Shown here one piece after another: positions 41,172 to 49,847 of a stretch of 64,000 nucleotides of DNA. The notes below the pieces were generated by a model, which was not told the DNA's origin, searched no databases, and saw nothing but the letters and a program-made list of their open reading frames with translations. The DNA is taken from NCBI RefSeq assembly GCF_001571405.1, contig NZ_BCNX01000003.1, forward strand, positions 62,001 to 126,000. Reading direction: 5' to 3'. How positions within the stretch are numbered: the stretch's first letter is position 1; every line of letters begins with the position of its first letter. This DNA comes from Methanoculleus thermophilus. Lineage in GTDB: Archaea; Halobacteriota; Methanomicrobia; Methanomicrobiales; Methanoculleaceae. The position numbers and the translations under genes were made by a program.

Positions 41172-42140
41172 TCAACGGTGCTGCTTGGAAGCGATGACGA
41201 ACCGGGCGAGCAGCGCCTCCATCTGGATGTCGCTGTTTGCCCCTTCCGAGAGACGGAAATCGGTCTCGCCGAGGGCGTCGATCAGTTTTACTTTGAGCGT
41301 CCGGTCCATATCGCGCTGGACGAGAGCGCGGTAGCACTGGTTGATCAACTCGTTCGGGGCAATGCCCCGGTCGCGGGTCAATGCGGAGAGAGCCTGTTCC
41401 GCCTCATCGAACCTTCCTTCTATTGCGAGGTCGAGAAGTTCGTCGATCTCATCCGGGCGGGCGGTTGCGGTGATTGAGTAGATTGTCTCTTCGTCGATAT
41501 TCGCCTGGAGGATGGCCGCGCCCTGGAGAGCGTTGATTGCCTTCCTCATGTCTCCCGATGCGACATAGACGATGGCATCGAGCGCTCCATCCGTGATGGT
41601 GAGGCCTTCGGCTGCGGCAATCCGCTGCACCTCCTCAATGACGGCCTCTCTATCGAGCGGCCTGAACCGGTAGATGGCGCACCGGCTCTGGATGGGATCG
41701 ATGATCTTTGACGAGTAGTTGCACGAGAGGATGAACCGGCAGGTCCGGGCGTAAGTCTCCATTGTCCTTCGCAGAGCTGCCTGAGCGTCCGTCGTGAGTG
41801 CGTCTGCCTCGTCAAGGAAGAGGATCTTGAACGTCGCGTCACCAAGCGGTGATGTCCTGGCGAAGTCCTTGATCTGGTTTCTAACGACGTCAATGCCGCG
41901 CTCGTCGGAGGCATTCATCTCACGGAAGTTCATCTGCCAGGTGTCGCCGAAGAATTCCCGTGCGAGCGCCACGGCTGCAGTCGTCTTCCCGATCCCCGCG
42001 CTGCCTGTAAAAAGGAGGTGTGGCAGGTTGCCGGTCTTGACGTAGGATTGGAGGCGCACCACGATCTCCTTCTGTCCGACCATCTCTTCGAGTCTTCTGG
42101 GCCGATACTTCTCTATCCAGATGGTGTGGTTGCCTTCCAT
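41172..42140 (-). CDS. rfcS: Replication factor C small subunit
   Basis: 322 residues from the ATG at 42140. Clamp-loader motifs are all canonical: RFC box [16 protein letters not shown], Walker [17 protein letters not shown], Walker [11 protein letters not shown], sensor 1 [12 protein letters not shown], and the arginine finger QSRCAIYRF. It loads the PCNA clamp at primer-template junctions together with RfcL, which is not in the window. No intein. The ATG at 42167 is also in frame; homology starts at 42140. The second, diverged paralogue at 30706 has an altered Walker B. The gene diverges from the RPA-like gene and shares a 100-base promoter region with it. Confidence 0.95.
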   Translation of the reverse strand: MEGNHTIWIEKYRPRRLEEMVGQKEIVVRLQSYVKTGNLPHLLFTGSAGIGKTTAAVALAREFFGDTWQMNFREMNASDERGIDVVRNQIKDFARTSPLGDATFKILFLDEADALTTDAQAALRRTMETYARTCRFILSCNYSSKIIDPIQSRCAIYRFRPLDREAVIEEVQRIAAAEGLTITDGALDAIVYVASGDMRKAINALQGAAILQANIDEETIYSITATARPDEIDELLDLAIEGRFDEAEQALSALTRDRGIAPNELINQCYRALVQRDMDRTLKVKLIDALGETDFRLSEGANSDIQMEALLARFVIASKQHR

Positions 42141-42239
42141 TGCATGGAATTGTTGGCGCTCGAGCATCGTAAAAGCATCGCTATCTCGGCGATGATCCTT
42201 TTTAGAGGGGTGAGAACGAACAAGTAAGTACAGGTACGT

Positions 42240-43055
42240 ATGGAAATACCGGAGGTTCGAATGGAGATCCGGCATTTCCGCACCCATAACGAACGTATGG
42301 AACTTTCAGGACGGATATTTGCGCGTGATCTCTCCTCCGCGCGTCATACTATAGACTCGAGCGAAGACCGGGACGGCTCCTATGTGGTGACGCCAACCGG
42401 GGCATGGTGCCGCCGCCTCTTCGTCGTCGGTGCAATCACCGAGCAGAAAGGGAGCGGAGATGTTATTTGGGCCCGGGTTGCCGACCCCACCGGGACGTTC
42501 CGGGTCACGGCGGACTGGCAGAGCCCGGATGCTCTTGAGACACTCAGGTACATTGAACCTCCGGCATTCGTCGCCGTCACCGGGCGGGCAGTGCTCATCG
42601 GTTCCGGGGCGAGAGCAAACGCGACGGTGAACGCCGAGGCGCTCTGCGCGGCGGATCGTACAGCCCGTGACCTCTGGGTGCTCGCGACCGCCGATGCAAC
42701 GCTTGATCGGCTCGAAGCCCTCAAGAAATGCGCTGATGAGCGGACCGCGACCGCTCGCCGACTCTATCAGACCACGGATGAGGATATCCGGGATATGGCC
42801 GGGATGGTGCGGACCGCGCTTGCAAGTATTCGCCCGGATATCTCCGTCGGCGAGATCACGCCTATCATCGGGCGCGACCTACTCCTTGCCGCCCTCGAGG
42901 ATAAGGGCGGAAGCAGGGGCATCGGAGTTGAGGATGCAATCGCCGTCGGGGTGCAGTCCGGCCTCTCCGCCCGCGACGCCCGGGTCGCGCTTGAAGAACT
43001 TCTTGCCGCAGGGGAATGTTACCAGCCCGCATCGGGCATGATCAAACTTATCTGA
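42240..43055 (+). CDS. RPA-family OB-fold protein (COG3390-like)
   Basis: 271 residues. An N-terminal OB-fold region ([58 protein letters not shown]) is followed by a helical C-terminal part ending in a winged-helix-like segment ([30 protein letters not shown]). This matches the RPA-associated archaeal family described as COG3390, which binds ssDNA with, or modulates, RPA. Substrate binding is inferred. It diverges from rfcS and is 6 bases before the phosphoesterase gene, so replication or repair work is likely. Confidence 0.72.
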   Translation: MEIPEVRMEIRHFRTHNERMELSGRIFARDLSSARHTIDSSEDRDGSYVVTPTGAWCRRLFVVGAITEQKGSGDVIWARVADPTGTFRVTADWQSPDALETLRYIEPPAFVAVTGRAVLIGSGARANATVNAEALCAADRTARDLWVLATADATLDRLEALKKCADERTATARRLYQTTDEDIRDMAGMVRTALASIRPDISVGEITPIIGRDLLLAALEDKGGSRGIGVEDAIAVGVQSGLSARDARVALEELLAAGECYQPASGMIKLI

Positions 43056-43061
43056 CATACT

Positions 43062-43796
43062 ATGCGCCTTCATTTTATCGAGAACGGCCCGGCCCTCCTG
43101 GTCGAGCATGACCGGCGCGTGCTGGTCGTCGCCGACCTGCACATGGGCATCGAATCGGGCCTCGAGCGCCACGGCGTCCACATCCAAAGCCGGAGCGCCG
43201 CGCGGACCAAGCGCGTGCTCGCCTGCATTGAAGAGACGAATCCCGACCTCCTCCTCCTCTTGGGGGACGTAAAACACAACGTCCCGATAACGAGCAGGCA
43301 GGAGTACCGTGAACTTCCGGGCGTCCTGCAGGAATTCCGCGACCGGGTCCCGATTGCCGTCACTCCGGGCAACCATGACGGCGGTATCGGTCGCTTTCTT
43401 AACCCCGGAGAACTCCTCCCGGCCGAGGGCGCACTCATCGACGGCGTCGGCTACCTTCACGGCCACACCCATCCGGACCCGGAACTCTCCGGTCACCTCA
43501 TCGTCATCGGCCACCACCATCCGGTCATCTCGATCGTGGATGCCGTCGGGTGCGCAGCACGTGCCAGGCCTGCCTACCTCTACTCGTGGATCGAAGAGCC
43601 GTCGGGAGATCGCACCCGGCTCCTCTTTGTCCCCGCCTTCAACGAATTTGCAGGAGGAATCGACGTCGGACGGTTGAAGAAGAGCGGGCTTGGGCCCCTT
43701 TCACGGTGCATTGATGAAAAAAGCGCGGAGGTGTATCTCGCAGATGGCACGTACGTCGGCACGCCGGCAACACTCTGCCCCACAGACGGCGTTTGA
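43062..43796 (+). CDS. Calcineurin-like metallophosphoesterase (COG1407 type)
   Basis: 244 residues. Dimetal phosphoesterase motifs are complete: VVADLHMGIE, LLLGDVKHN, TPGNHDGG, and a late HGHTHPD with IGHHHP. This matches the archaeal ICC-like family that is very often found next to an Lhr-type helicase, as here. A role in nucleic-acid end processing is assumed from that pairing and not shown. It lies 6 bases after the RPA-like gene and overlaps the helicase start by 53 bases. Confidence 0.9.
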   Translation: MRLHFIENGPALLVEHDRRVLVVADLHMGIESGLERHGVHIQSRSAARTKRVLACIEETNPDLLLLLGDVKHNVPITSRQEYRELPGVLQEFRDRVPIAVTPGNHDGGIGRFLNPGELLPAEGALIDGVGYLHGHTHPDPELSGHLIVIGHHHPVISIVDAVGCAARARPAYLYSWIEEPSGDRTRLLFVPAFNEFAGGIDVGRLKKSGLGPLSRCIDEKSAEVYLADGTYVGTPATLCPTDGV

Positions 43797-46473
43797 TCTC
43801 CTCGATCCTAGGGTGCAGGAGGTCGTCCGGAAGCGCGGGTTTACTGAGTTGTCTCCCGCTCAGGAGCAGTCTATCCCGCGGCTCCTTAACGGGGAGAACC
43901 TGATCCTGGTAGCGCCGACCGGCACGGGAAAGACCGAGAGCGCAATGCTTCCGGTCTTCGACCGGCTCCTTGAGATTACCGGGGCGGGGTTCAAGGCTGT
44001 CTATATCACACCGCTCCGCTCCTTAAATCGGGACATCCTCAATCGGATGGAGTGGTGGTGCCGGGAACTCGGACTCTCGATCGGGGTCCGGCACGGGGAT
44101 ACGCCGCAGAACGAGCGGCGAAAGCAGGCATTGAACCCGCCGGATCTCCTCATCACGACCCCTGAGTCCTTGCAGACACTGTTCATAGGCAAGCGCCTCC
44201 GCAAGCACCTGGAGAATGTCAGGTATGTCGTCGTCGACGAGATTCACGAGCTTGCCGACAGCAAACGGGGAGCCCAACTTGCGGTGGCGCTCGAGCGCCT
44301 GGTTGCCTGCGCAGGGGAATTCCAGCGGATCGGCCTCTCGGCGACCGTCGGGAACCCGGACGATATCGGTCGGTTTCTCTGCGGGAATCGCCCGTTCTCG
44401 CTCGTCGAGGTCCCGGTCGCAAGCAGCCTCGCGATCAACGTCCAGTTCGCCGGAGAGGACTTCTCCTCCCAGACGCGGGCCGTCGAGAAGTGCCTCGATG
44501 CCCCCGGCTCCACCCTCGTCTTCGTCAACACCCGGGTGACTGCTGAGGCCCTCGGCCATCAGCTCTACTCCCGCGGCGACGTCGAGGTCCATCATGGCTC
44601 GCTCTCACGGGACGTCAGGGTCGATGCCGAGGAACGGTTCAGGAAGGGCGAGATCCGGACACTCATCGCCACATCCTCGATGGAACTCGGGATCGATATC
44701 GGGCATATCGAACACGTCGTCCAGTTCGGCTCCCCCCGACAGGTCTCGCGCCTGGTCCAGCGGGTCGGCCGGGCCGGCCACCGTCTCGATACCGTCTCGC
44801 GCGGGACCGTCCTTTCCACGGGGTTTGACGATCTCCTGGAGTCGCTCGTGATCGCACGCCGGGCGAGGGCGAACGAGTGCGAGCGGATCATCCCGCCAGC
44901 CGGGGCTGCCGATGTGCTCGCGAACCAGGTGGCGGCGATTGCGGTCGAGTACGGCGAGATCGAGGTCTCCCGCGTTCGGGAGATGATCGAGCGATCGGGG
45001 GTCTTTGCCGGCTGCGGGCCGCTCCTTGATTCCGTCTGCCGCCAGATGGTGGAGCACCGGCTGATCCGGATCGACGGGACCCGGATCGTCCGGACGGGGC
45101 GGGCCCGGCGTTACCTCATCGAGAACCTCTCGATGATCCACGACGAGCGCAAGATGGAGATCTTCGATATGGTCTCGCGCCGCACGGTCGGGACGCTCGA
45201 CGAGTCGTTCGTCCTCGGGTGGATGCATACCGGCGCGGTCTTCATCACGAAGGGCCAGCTCTGGCAGGTGCTCGAGATTGAGGGAAACAGGATCACGGTC
45301 GAGCCGGCCACCCGGGCGAAAGGCGAGGTCCCGTCATGGGAGGGTGAGCAGATCCCGGTGCCGTTCGCTGTCGCCCAGGAGGTCGGGGCGCTCCGGAGAA
45401 CTCGGGCGTTTGACCGCTACTCAGACGATCCCTGCGCGATAGCATACGCAGAGCGGTTCATGGCCGGAATGGACGAGGGAAACTACCCCGTCCCCACCGA
45501 CCGCCTCATCACCCTCGAGAACACCGACGAAGGCGTCGTCTGCAACGTCTGCGGCGGACACAAGGCGAACGAGGCGCTGGCACGCGCGCTCTCGGTCCTC
45601 CTATCGGCCCGCTACGGGACGACCGTCGGGATCGAGGTCGGCGCTTACCGGTTCCTCCTGCGCCTGCCCCCGGAGATCCGCGCACTGGAGGTTCAGGAGA
45701 CCCTTGCGGCGCTCGAACCCATGCATCTTTCGGGGATTCTGAAACTCGCCCTGAAACGAACGGCGCTCTTTAAGTGGAAACTTGTGCAGGTGGCAAAGAA
45801 GTTCGGCGCCATCGATGCGGACGCCGACTACGAGCGGTTCAGCATCCACCGGCTCATCGAGCTCTTTGACGAGACCGTCATCGCCGCCGAGGCATACCGG
45901 GAACTCTTCGCAAACTCGATGGACGTGGACGCAGCGCAGGAGATCCTCAAACGCCTTCGCGACGGCAGGATCGCGGTCGTCACGGGGCGGTTAAGCCCGC
46001 TCGGGAGCGATGTGCTCTCGTCTTCCCGGGACATGATTCCGCCGCCGATGATCGACCAGGCGGTGATCGGGACGTTGATGCGCCGGCTTGAGAAGGAGGA
46101 TGTCGTCCTCTTCTGCATGCACTGCCGGAAGTGGAAGAGCCGGACGACCGTGGAGCGGGTCCCGGATCGCCCGCAATGCCCACTCTGCAATGCGCGCCTC
46201 ATCGCGGCGTTAAAACCCTGGGACGAGCAGCTCATTCCGGCGGTGAAGAAGAAGAACAAGTCCGATGAGGAGCGGGCGATCGAGGTCAGGTTCCTTCGAA
46301 ACGCCAACATCGTCCTCTCCAGCGGGAAGAAGGCGATAATAGCCCTCGCGGCAAAGGGCGTCGGCCCTGAGGTGGCGTCACGGATACTTGCCACCATGAC
46401 CGAAGGGGATGCTTTCTACCGCGAGATCCTCAAGGCCGAGCGGAACTACGTAAAGACGCACAGGTTCTGGTAG
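43744..46473 (+). CDS. Lhr-core type DEAD/DEAH-box DNA helicase
   Basis: 909 residues from the ATG at 43744, which has GGAGGTG ten bases upstream inside the phosphoesterase gene. Superfamily 2 motifs: Q-motif region FTELSPAQEQSIPRL, motif I APTGTGKTES, motif II VVDEIHEL, motif III LSATVGN, motif V LIATSSMELGIDIG, motif VI QRVGRAGHR. After the two RecA domains comes the Lhr winged helix and the beta-barrel of Lhr-core (FVLGWMHTGAVFITKGQLWQVLEIEG), then a C-terminal region with two zinc knuckles (CNVCGGHK and CMHCRKWKSR to CPLCNAR). Lhr-core helicases unwind RNA-DNA hybrids and forks in repair. The RPA-like, phosphoesterase and helicase genes form one repair operon. Confidence 0.94.
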   Translation: MARTSARRQHSAPQTAFDLLDPRVQEVVRKRGFTELSPAQEQSIPRLLNGENLILVAPTGTGKTESAMLPVFDRLLEITGAGFKAVYITPLRSLNRDILNRMEWWCRELGLSIGVRHGDTPQNERRKQALNPPDLLITTPESLQTLFIGKRLRKHLENVRYVVVDEIHELADSKRGAQLAVALERLVACAGEFQRIGLSATVGNPDDIGRFLCGNRPFSLVEVPVASSLAINVQFAGEDFSSQTRAVEKCLDAPGSTLVFVNTRVTAEALGHQLYSRGDVEVHHGSLSRDVRVDAEERFRKGEIRTLIATSSMELGIDIGHIEHVVQFGSPRQVSRLVQRVGRAGHRLDTVSRGTVLSTGFDDLLESLVIARRARANECERIIPPAGAADVLANQVAAIAVEYGEIEVSRVREMIERSGVFAGCGPLLDSVCRQMVEHRLIRIDGTRIVRTGRARRYLIENLSMIHDERKMEIFDMVSRRTVGTLDESFVLGWMHTGAVFITKGQLWQVLEIEGNRITVEPATRAKGEVPSWEGEQIPVPFAVAQEVGALRRTRAFDRYSDDPCAIAYAERFMAGMDEGNYPVPTDRLITLENTDEGVVCNVCGGHKANEALARALSVLLSARYGTTVGIEVGAYRFLLRLPPEIRALEVQETLAALEPMHLSGILKLALKRTALFKWKLVQVAKKFGAIDADADYERFSIHRLIELFDETVIAAEAYRELFANSMDVDAAQEILKRLRDGRIAVVTGRLSPLGSDVLSSSRDMIPPPMIDQAVIGTLMRRLEKEDVVLFCMHCRKWKSRTTVERVPDRPQCPLCNARLIAALKPWDEQLIPAVKKKNKSDEERAIEVRFLRNANIVLSSGKKAIIALAAKGVGPEVASRILATMTEGDAFYREILKAERNYVKTHRFW

Positions 46474-46618
46474 TGAGCTCGTGCGGTATCGCCGGAGTTG
46501 CACTGGAGTAGCAACACATCCGGTACCGCCACAGTCGGGCAAGATGAGGCTCTTCTAACCCAGGTTCTCCCGACGGCATCATGCCCGGCAGAGTAATCTG
46601 GCGATAACCTTACAGCAC

Positions 46619-46648
46619 AAAAAAGAGGCTTTCCTCGGCCTCATTTTT
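46619..46648. terminator. Bidirectional terminator between lhr and tbp
   Basis: A 5-bp stem (GAGGC at 46625-46629 and GCCTC at 46638-46642) is flanked by A6 on the left and ATTTTT on the right. Read on either strand, a hairpin is followed by a T run, so it can end both the Lhr and the TBP transcripts. Confidence 0.65.
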
Positions 46649-46677
46649 ACTCAGAAAATGAACAACAGTAAAGAGGT

Positions 46678-47232
46678 TTACACGATTGTTTCAAGCCGCT
46701 GTTCCAGGAAATCGAGTCCTCGCTTGATATCCTCGATGTTCTTTCCGCCGGTCAGGATGATCTTTCCGGAACTGAAGAGGAGGGCGACAATCTTTGGATC
46801 CTCAATGCGGTATACAAGTCCCGGGAACTGCTCAGGTTCGTACTCGATGTTCTCAAGGTTGAGAGTGATGACCACCTTGTTCAGGTTGATGTACCTGCCC
46901 ATGTCATACGAACAGACAATGTTCGTGACCGCGACCTGTGGCTCGTCATACGTATCGATACCGGCATCCCGAAGTGAGTGCATGATGATATCAAGGCCTT
47001 CGCGGAGGTCCTGCTTGTTCCTGATACCGGTGAGCACGACTTTTCCCGAGGAGAAAATCAGGGATGCGATCTTCGGCTTCTCAATGCGATAGACCGCTCC
47101 GGGGAACCTCTTCGTATTCAGTTCGCAGTTTTGTATTTTATCTGATACTTTTTCGAGGTCGATCGAGTCGGCAATCACCCCGGAGGCAACGATGTTCTCG
47201 ATTTTCAGTGACTCGTATCCCTTCTCATCCAT
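46678..47232 (-). CDS. tbp: TATA-box-binding protein
   Basis: 184 residues from the ATG at 47232. Two imperfect repeats form the saddle: LKIENIVASGVIADSIDL to FPGAVYRIEKPKIASLIFSSGK, and VAVTNIVCSYDMGRYINLNK to FPGLVYRIEDPKIVALLFSSGK. The paired phenylalanines that wedge into the TATA minor groove and the GK(V/I)(V/I)LTG strands are present. General transcription factor that with TFB directs RNA polymerase to promoters. In-frame ATGs at 47259 and 47247 would add a few residues; a TATA-like CATAAAGA about 25 bases upstream of 47255 leaves this open. It diverges from the acyl-CoA synthetase gene. Confidence 0.94.
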   Translation of the reverse strand: MDEKGYESLKIENIVASGVIADSIDLEKVSDKIQNCELNTKRFPGAVYRIEKPKIASLIFSSGKVVLTGIRNKQDLREGLDIIMHSLRDAGIDTYDEPQVAVTNIVCSYDMGRYINLNKVVITLNLENIEYEPEQFPGLVYRIEDPKIVALLFSSGKIILTGGKNIEDIKRGLDFLEQRLETIV

Positions 47233-47358
47233 CGATATGAGTATCATTTTTCGGACCATAATACTAATGGATAATCTTTATGGCCATTACGAATTTAGAG
47301 CGTTCTTCACGGTCGTGCATTCTTTAAATCATGAGCGCGCAATTTTATTGATCACGTT

Positions 47359-49062
47359 ATGGCAGATGATACGCAAAACCCCCCATCCTATGAAGACCTC
47401 TGCGCCAACTTCAAGATAGACGTCCCTGAATACTATAACTTCGGCTTCGACGTGATCGATGCATGGGCGAAGAAGGATCGGAATAAACTGGCGATGATCT
47501 GGACCGACCAGAAGGGCAACGAGAAGAAATACACATTCTATGACCTCATGCGGCTCTCAAATCAGGCGGTCAACATCTGTCTGAAATATGGTATAAAGAA
47601 GGGTGACCGGGTGATGTTGATGCTGCCCCGGGTGCCCGAGTGGTGGATCTTCGTTATCGCCCTCATCAAACTCGGTGCTGTCTACTGTCCCGCAACGACG
47701 ATGCTGACACCGAAAGATCTGAAATATCGCATCCAGGCAGCCGAGATCAAGATGGTCATCACCCTGGCCGAACATGCGGACAAGGTCGATGAGATCTGTG
47801 ATGAGTGCCCCACGCTCGCGGTTCGGCTCCTGATCGATGGCGTGAGAGAGGGGTGGGTCAGCTACCCGGTTGAACTTGACTACCCCGCACCCTGCTCACA
47901 CAGGCTGGTGAACCTCCCCGGAATGCAGCGGACCAAATCGACGGACCCTATGCTGATCTTCTTCACCTCCGGGACTACCGGCGAGCCGAAGATGGTGGTC
48001 CATGACTACTCCTATCCGCTCGGGCATATCGTCACCGCGCAACTGTGGCACGACCTGCATCCGAACGATCTCCACCTGACAATATCAGACACGGGCTGGG
48101 GGAAGAGCGCATGGGGAAAACTCTTCGGTCAGTGGATCGTCGGCGCGTGCATCTTCGTCTACGACATCAGGGGGCGGTTCCACGCCACCGAGATCCTGCC
48201 GCTCATGGAGAAGTACGGGATCACGACATTCTGCTGCCCCCCGACCATCTACCGGATGCTCATCCTCGCCGATCTCGACAAGTTCGATCTCTCCGACCTG
48301 CGCCACTGCTGCAGCGCCGGTGAGGCTCTCAACCCCGAGGTGATCCGGGCATGGAAGGAAGGGACAGGTAAGACGATCTATGAGGGCTACGGCCAGACCG
48401 AGACGGTGCTCTGCATAGGGACTCTTCCTGGCATGAAGTGCAAGCCCGGATCCATGGGGAGGCCCATGCCCGGCTGGCATGTCGAACTTCACGACGATGA
48501 AGGGAATCCGGTCGGTGTCGGTGAAGAAGGGCGGATCGCGATCAGACTCGATCCCCGGCCTGTGGGGCTCTTCCGCGGCTACCTGAACAATGAAGAAGAG
48601 AACCGCAGGGTCTTCCAGAATGGGTTCTATTATACCGGCGATAAAGCCTACATGGACGAGGACGGCTACTTCTGGTTCATCGGGCGCGACGACGATGTCA
48701 TCAAGTCATCCGGCTACCGGATCGGGCCGTTCGAGGTCGAGAGCGCGCTCATGGAGCATCCGGCTGTGCAGGAGGCAGCGGTCGTTGGCTCTCCCGATGT
48801 GATCCGGGGCCTGATTGTCAAAGCCTTCATCATCTTAAAACCGGGATATCAGCCCAGCGAAGCGCTGGTCAAGGATATTCAGAGGTATGTTAAGCGAGTG
48901 ACGGCGCCCTACAAGTATCCCCGTGCGATCGAGTTTGTGGAGTCGCTCCCAAAGACCATATCCGGCAAGATCAAGCGCTATGAACTCCGGGAACTCGAGA
49001 TGAAGCGGTTCATGGATAACAACAACCACAACCCTCCCCCCTCCACAACGAGCGGGGAGTAA
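47359..49062 (+). CDS. Medium-chain acyl-CoA synthetase (AMP-forming, ACSM-like)
   Basis: 567 residues. The adenylate-forming motifs are complete: P-loop FFTSGTTGEPKMVVH, the aromatic motif YEGYGQTE, the hinge YTGDKAYMDEDGYFWFIGRDD, and the catalytic lysine near the end in KTISGKIKRYE. The LTISDTGWGKSAWGKLFG segment is typical of the ACSM branch, which prefers medium or branched short acids; a methanosarcinal member of this branch has been characterised with 2-methylbutyrate, as I recall. The likely role is activating carboxylic acids taken up as carbon supplements. It lies alone between tbp and tRNA-Leu. An Asn/Pro/Ser-rich tail (NNNHNPPPSTTSGE) has no function I can name. Confidence 0.9.
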   Translation: MADDTQNPPSYEDLCANFKIDVPEYYNFGFDVIDAWAKKDRNKLAMIWTDQKGNEKKYTFYDLMRLSNQAVNICLKYGIKKGDRVMLMLPRVPEWWIFVIALIKLGAVYCPATTMLTPKDLKYRIQAAEIKMVITLAEHADKVDEICDECPTLAVRLLIDGVREGWVSYPVELDYPAPCSHRLVNLPGMQRTKSTDPMLIFFTSGTTGEPKMVVHDYSYPLGHIVTAQLWHDLHPNDLHLTISDTGWGKSAWGKLFGQWIVGACIFVYDIRGRFHATEILPLMEKYGITTFCCPPTIYRMLILADLDKFDLSDLRHCCSAGEALNPEVIRAWKEGTGKTIYEGYGQTETVLCIGTLPGMKCKPGSMGRPMPGWHVELHDDEGNPVGVGEEGRIAIRLDPRPVGLFRGYLNNEEENRRVFQNGFYYTGDKAYMDEDGYFWFIGRDDDVIKSSGYRIGPFEVESALMEHPAVQEAAVVGSPDVIRGLIVKAFIILKPGYQPSEALVKDIQRYVKRVTAPYKYPRAIEFVESLPKTISGKIKRYELRELEMKRFMDNNNHNPPPSTTSGE

Positions 49063-49099
49063 TTAGATTTATTTTGTTGGAGATACTACAATATTAGGC

Positions 49100-49183
49100 G
49101 CGAGGGTTGCCAAGCCAGGTCAAAGGCGCTGGATTCAGGGTCCAGTCTCGAAGGAGTTCGAGCGTTCAAATCGCTCCCCTCGC
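49100..49183 (+). tRNA. tRNA-Leu, anticodon CAG
   Basis: 84 bases. The acceptor stem pairs GCGAGGG with CCCTCGC. The D arm lies in GCCAAGCCAGGTCAAAGGC, the anticodon arm is CTGGA/TCCAG around the loop TTCAGGG, giving anticodon CAG, and the long variable arm (TCTCGAAGGAGTTCG) marks a class II tRNA. The T arm is GAGCG-TTCAAAT-CGCTC. CCA is not encoded. No intron is needed to fold it. It reads CUG leucine codons; the flanking ATTCTTTTGA could end the transcript. Confidence 0.95.
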
Positions 49184-49198
49184 ATTCTTTTGACGCGT

Positions 49199-49206
49199 AA
49201 AAAAAA
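49199..49206 (-). terminator. T8 tract after the DUF2795 gene
   Basis: On the minus strand the stop codon at 49210 is followed within four bases by T8. This is a plausible terminator, opposing the tRNA transcript. Confidence 0.55.
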
Positions 49207-49209
49207 GAG

Positions 49210-49464
49210 TTATTTGACCCTGCCAAACTCCTGACTGACTTCTGCTGCGGACTGGAAGGTCTGGTCTTGGAACATCTCAAGAACCTGAATCACTGCGTTG
49301 GGTGCATTGTTCTTCCTGGCATGGTTGATCAGGTCCTGCTTGTTGGCGGGGTAGTCCATGCCGGCAAGATACTTCTGGAATGCGGATGCACTCAACTCTT
49401 CAACCGATGCTGTCTGTGCTACAGAGGCCTGCCCGCCTCTAACCGAGGGTCTCTCTTCTGCCAT
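49210..49464 (-). CDS. DUF2795 family protein
   Basis: 84 residues from the ATG at 49464, with AGGTGGT seven to thirteen bases upstream. A low-complexity head precedes the domain: SASAFQKYLAGMDYPANKQDLINHARKN, given here only as far as needed, then NAVIQVLEMFQDQTFQSAAEVSQEF. The KYL-GMDYPA-K-DLI-HA pattern defines DUF2795, a small helical domain common in actinobacteria and present in archaea, of unknown function. It resembles the folding of helix-turn-helix-like nucleic-acid binders, but no binding is known. Confidence 0.85.
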   Translation of the reverse strand: MAEERPSVRGGQASVAQTASVEELSASAFQKYLAGMDYPANKQDLINHARKNNAPNAVIQVLEMFQDQTFQSAAEVSQEFGRVK

Positions 49465-49847
49465 TGTTCTTACCACCTTTTCTTGTTTGCATCCCTTCCG
49501 GAGGGACACACGCATGCCCATAGCTCTAGGTGAATAAAAAAGTTACTGTGTTTTGAGGCCAAAACGACGATAATATGAAGAGAACTAGTTCTGAGTTGGT
49601 GATGACCGGATACGGCAGACCCACCCGGTATCATCGGTTCGCCGGAATGCCTCTTGGAGAGGAGTGCTCCTGTTGGCTATCGGGCAAACGGATCTAGGCC
49701 CTGGTGTCACTGTGGGCCGTCGGGTTGATCAATTTACGGAATGCCTCCATTGTAACGAGGAGAGATCCGGACCGGTTCACCAGATCAACGCTGGCAACAT
49801 ATTGCCGGTTTTTGGCACCCGGGAAAATTTCCCTCAAAATTAAAAAA
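49465..49847. other. Intergenic region without a supported gene
   Basis: About 380 bases between two minus-strand genes. The first 100 bases beyond 49464 are the likely promoter of DUF2795. A run near 49838-49847 (TAAAAAATTA) is the terminator of the large fasciclin gene. Open frames here are extensions of that gene's antisense strand and show no domain. Confidence 0.5.

Noticed and set aside
39440-41197. A 585-codon plus-strand frame antisense to mcm
   Set aside because: mcm on the minus strand has every helicase motif. The antisense translation shows no family and is a product of high GC at third positions.
43690-43744. A longer N-terminus for the Lhr helicase starting at 43690
   Set aside because: The extra 18 residues show no similarity to helicase N-termini, while the ATG at 43744 has a GGAGGTG ribosome site.
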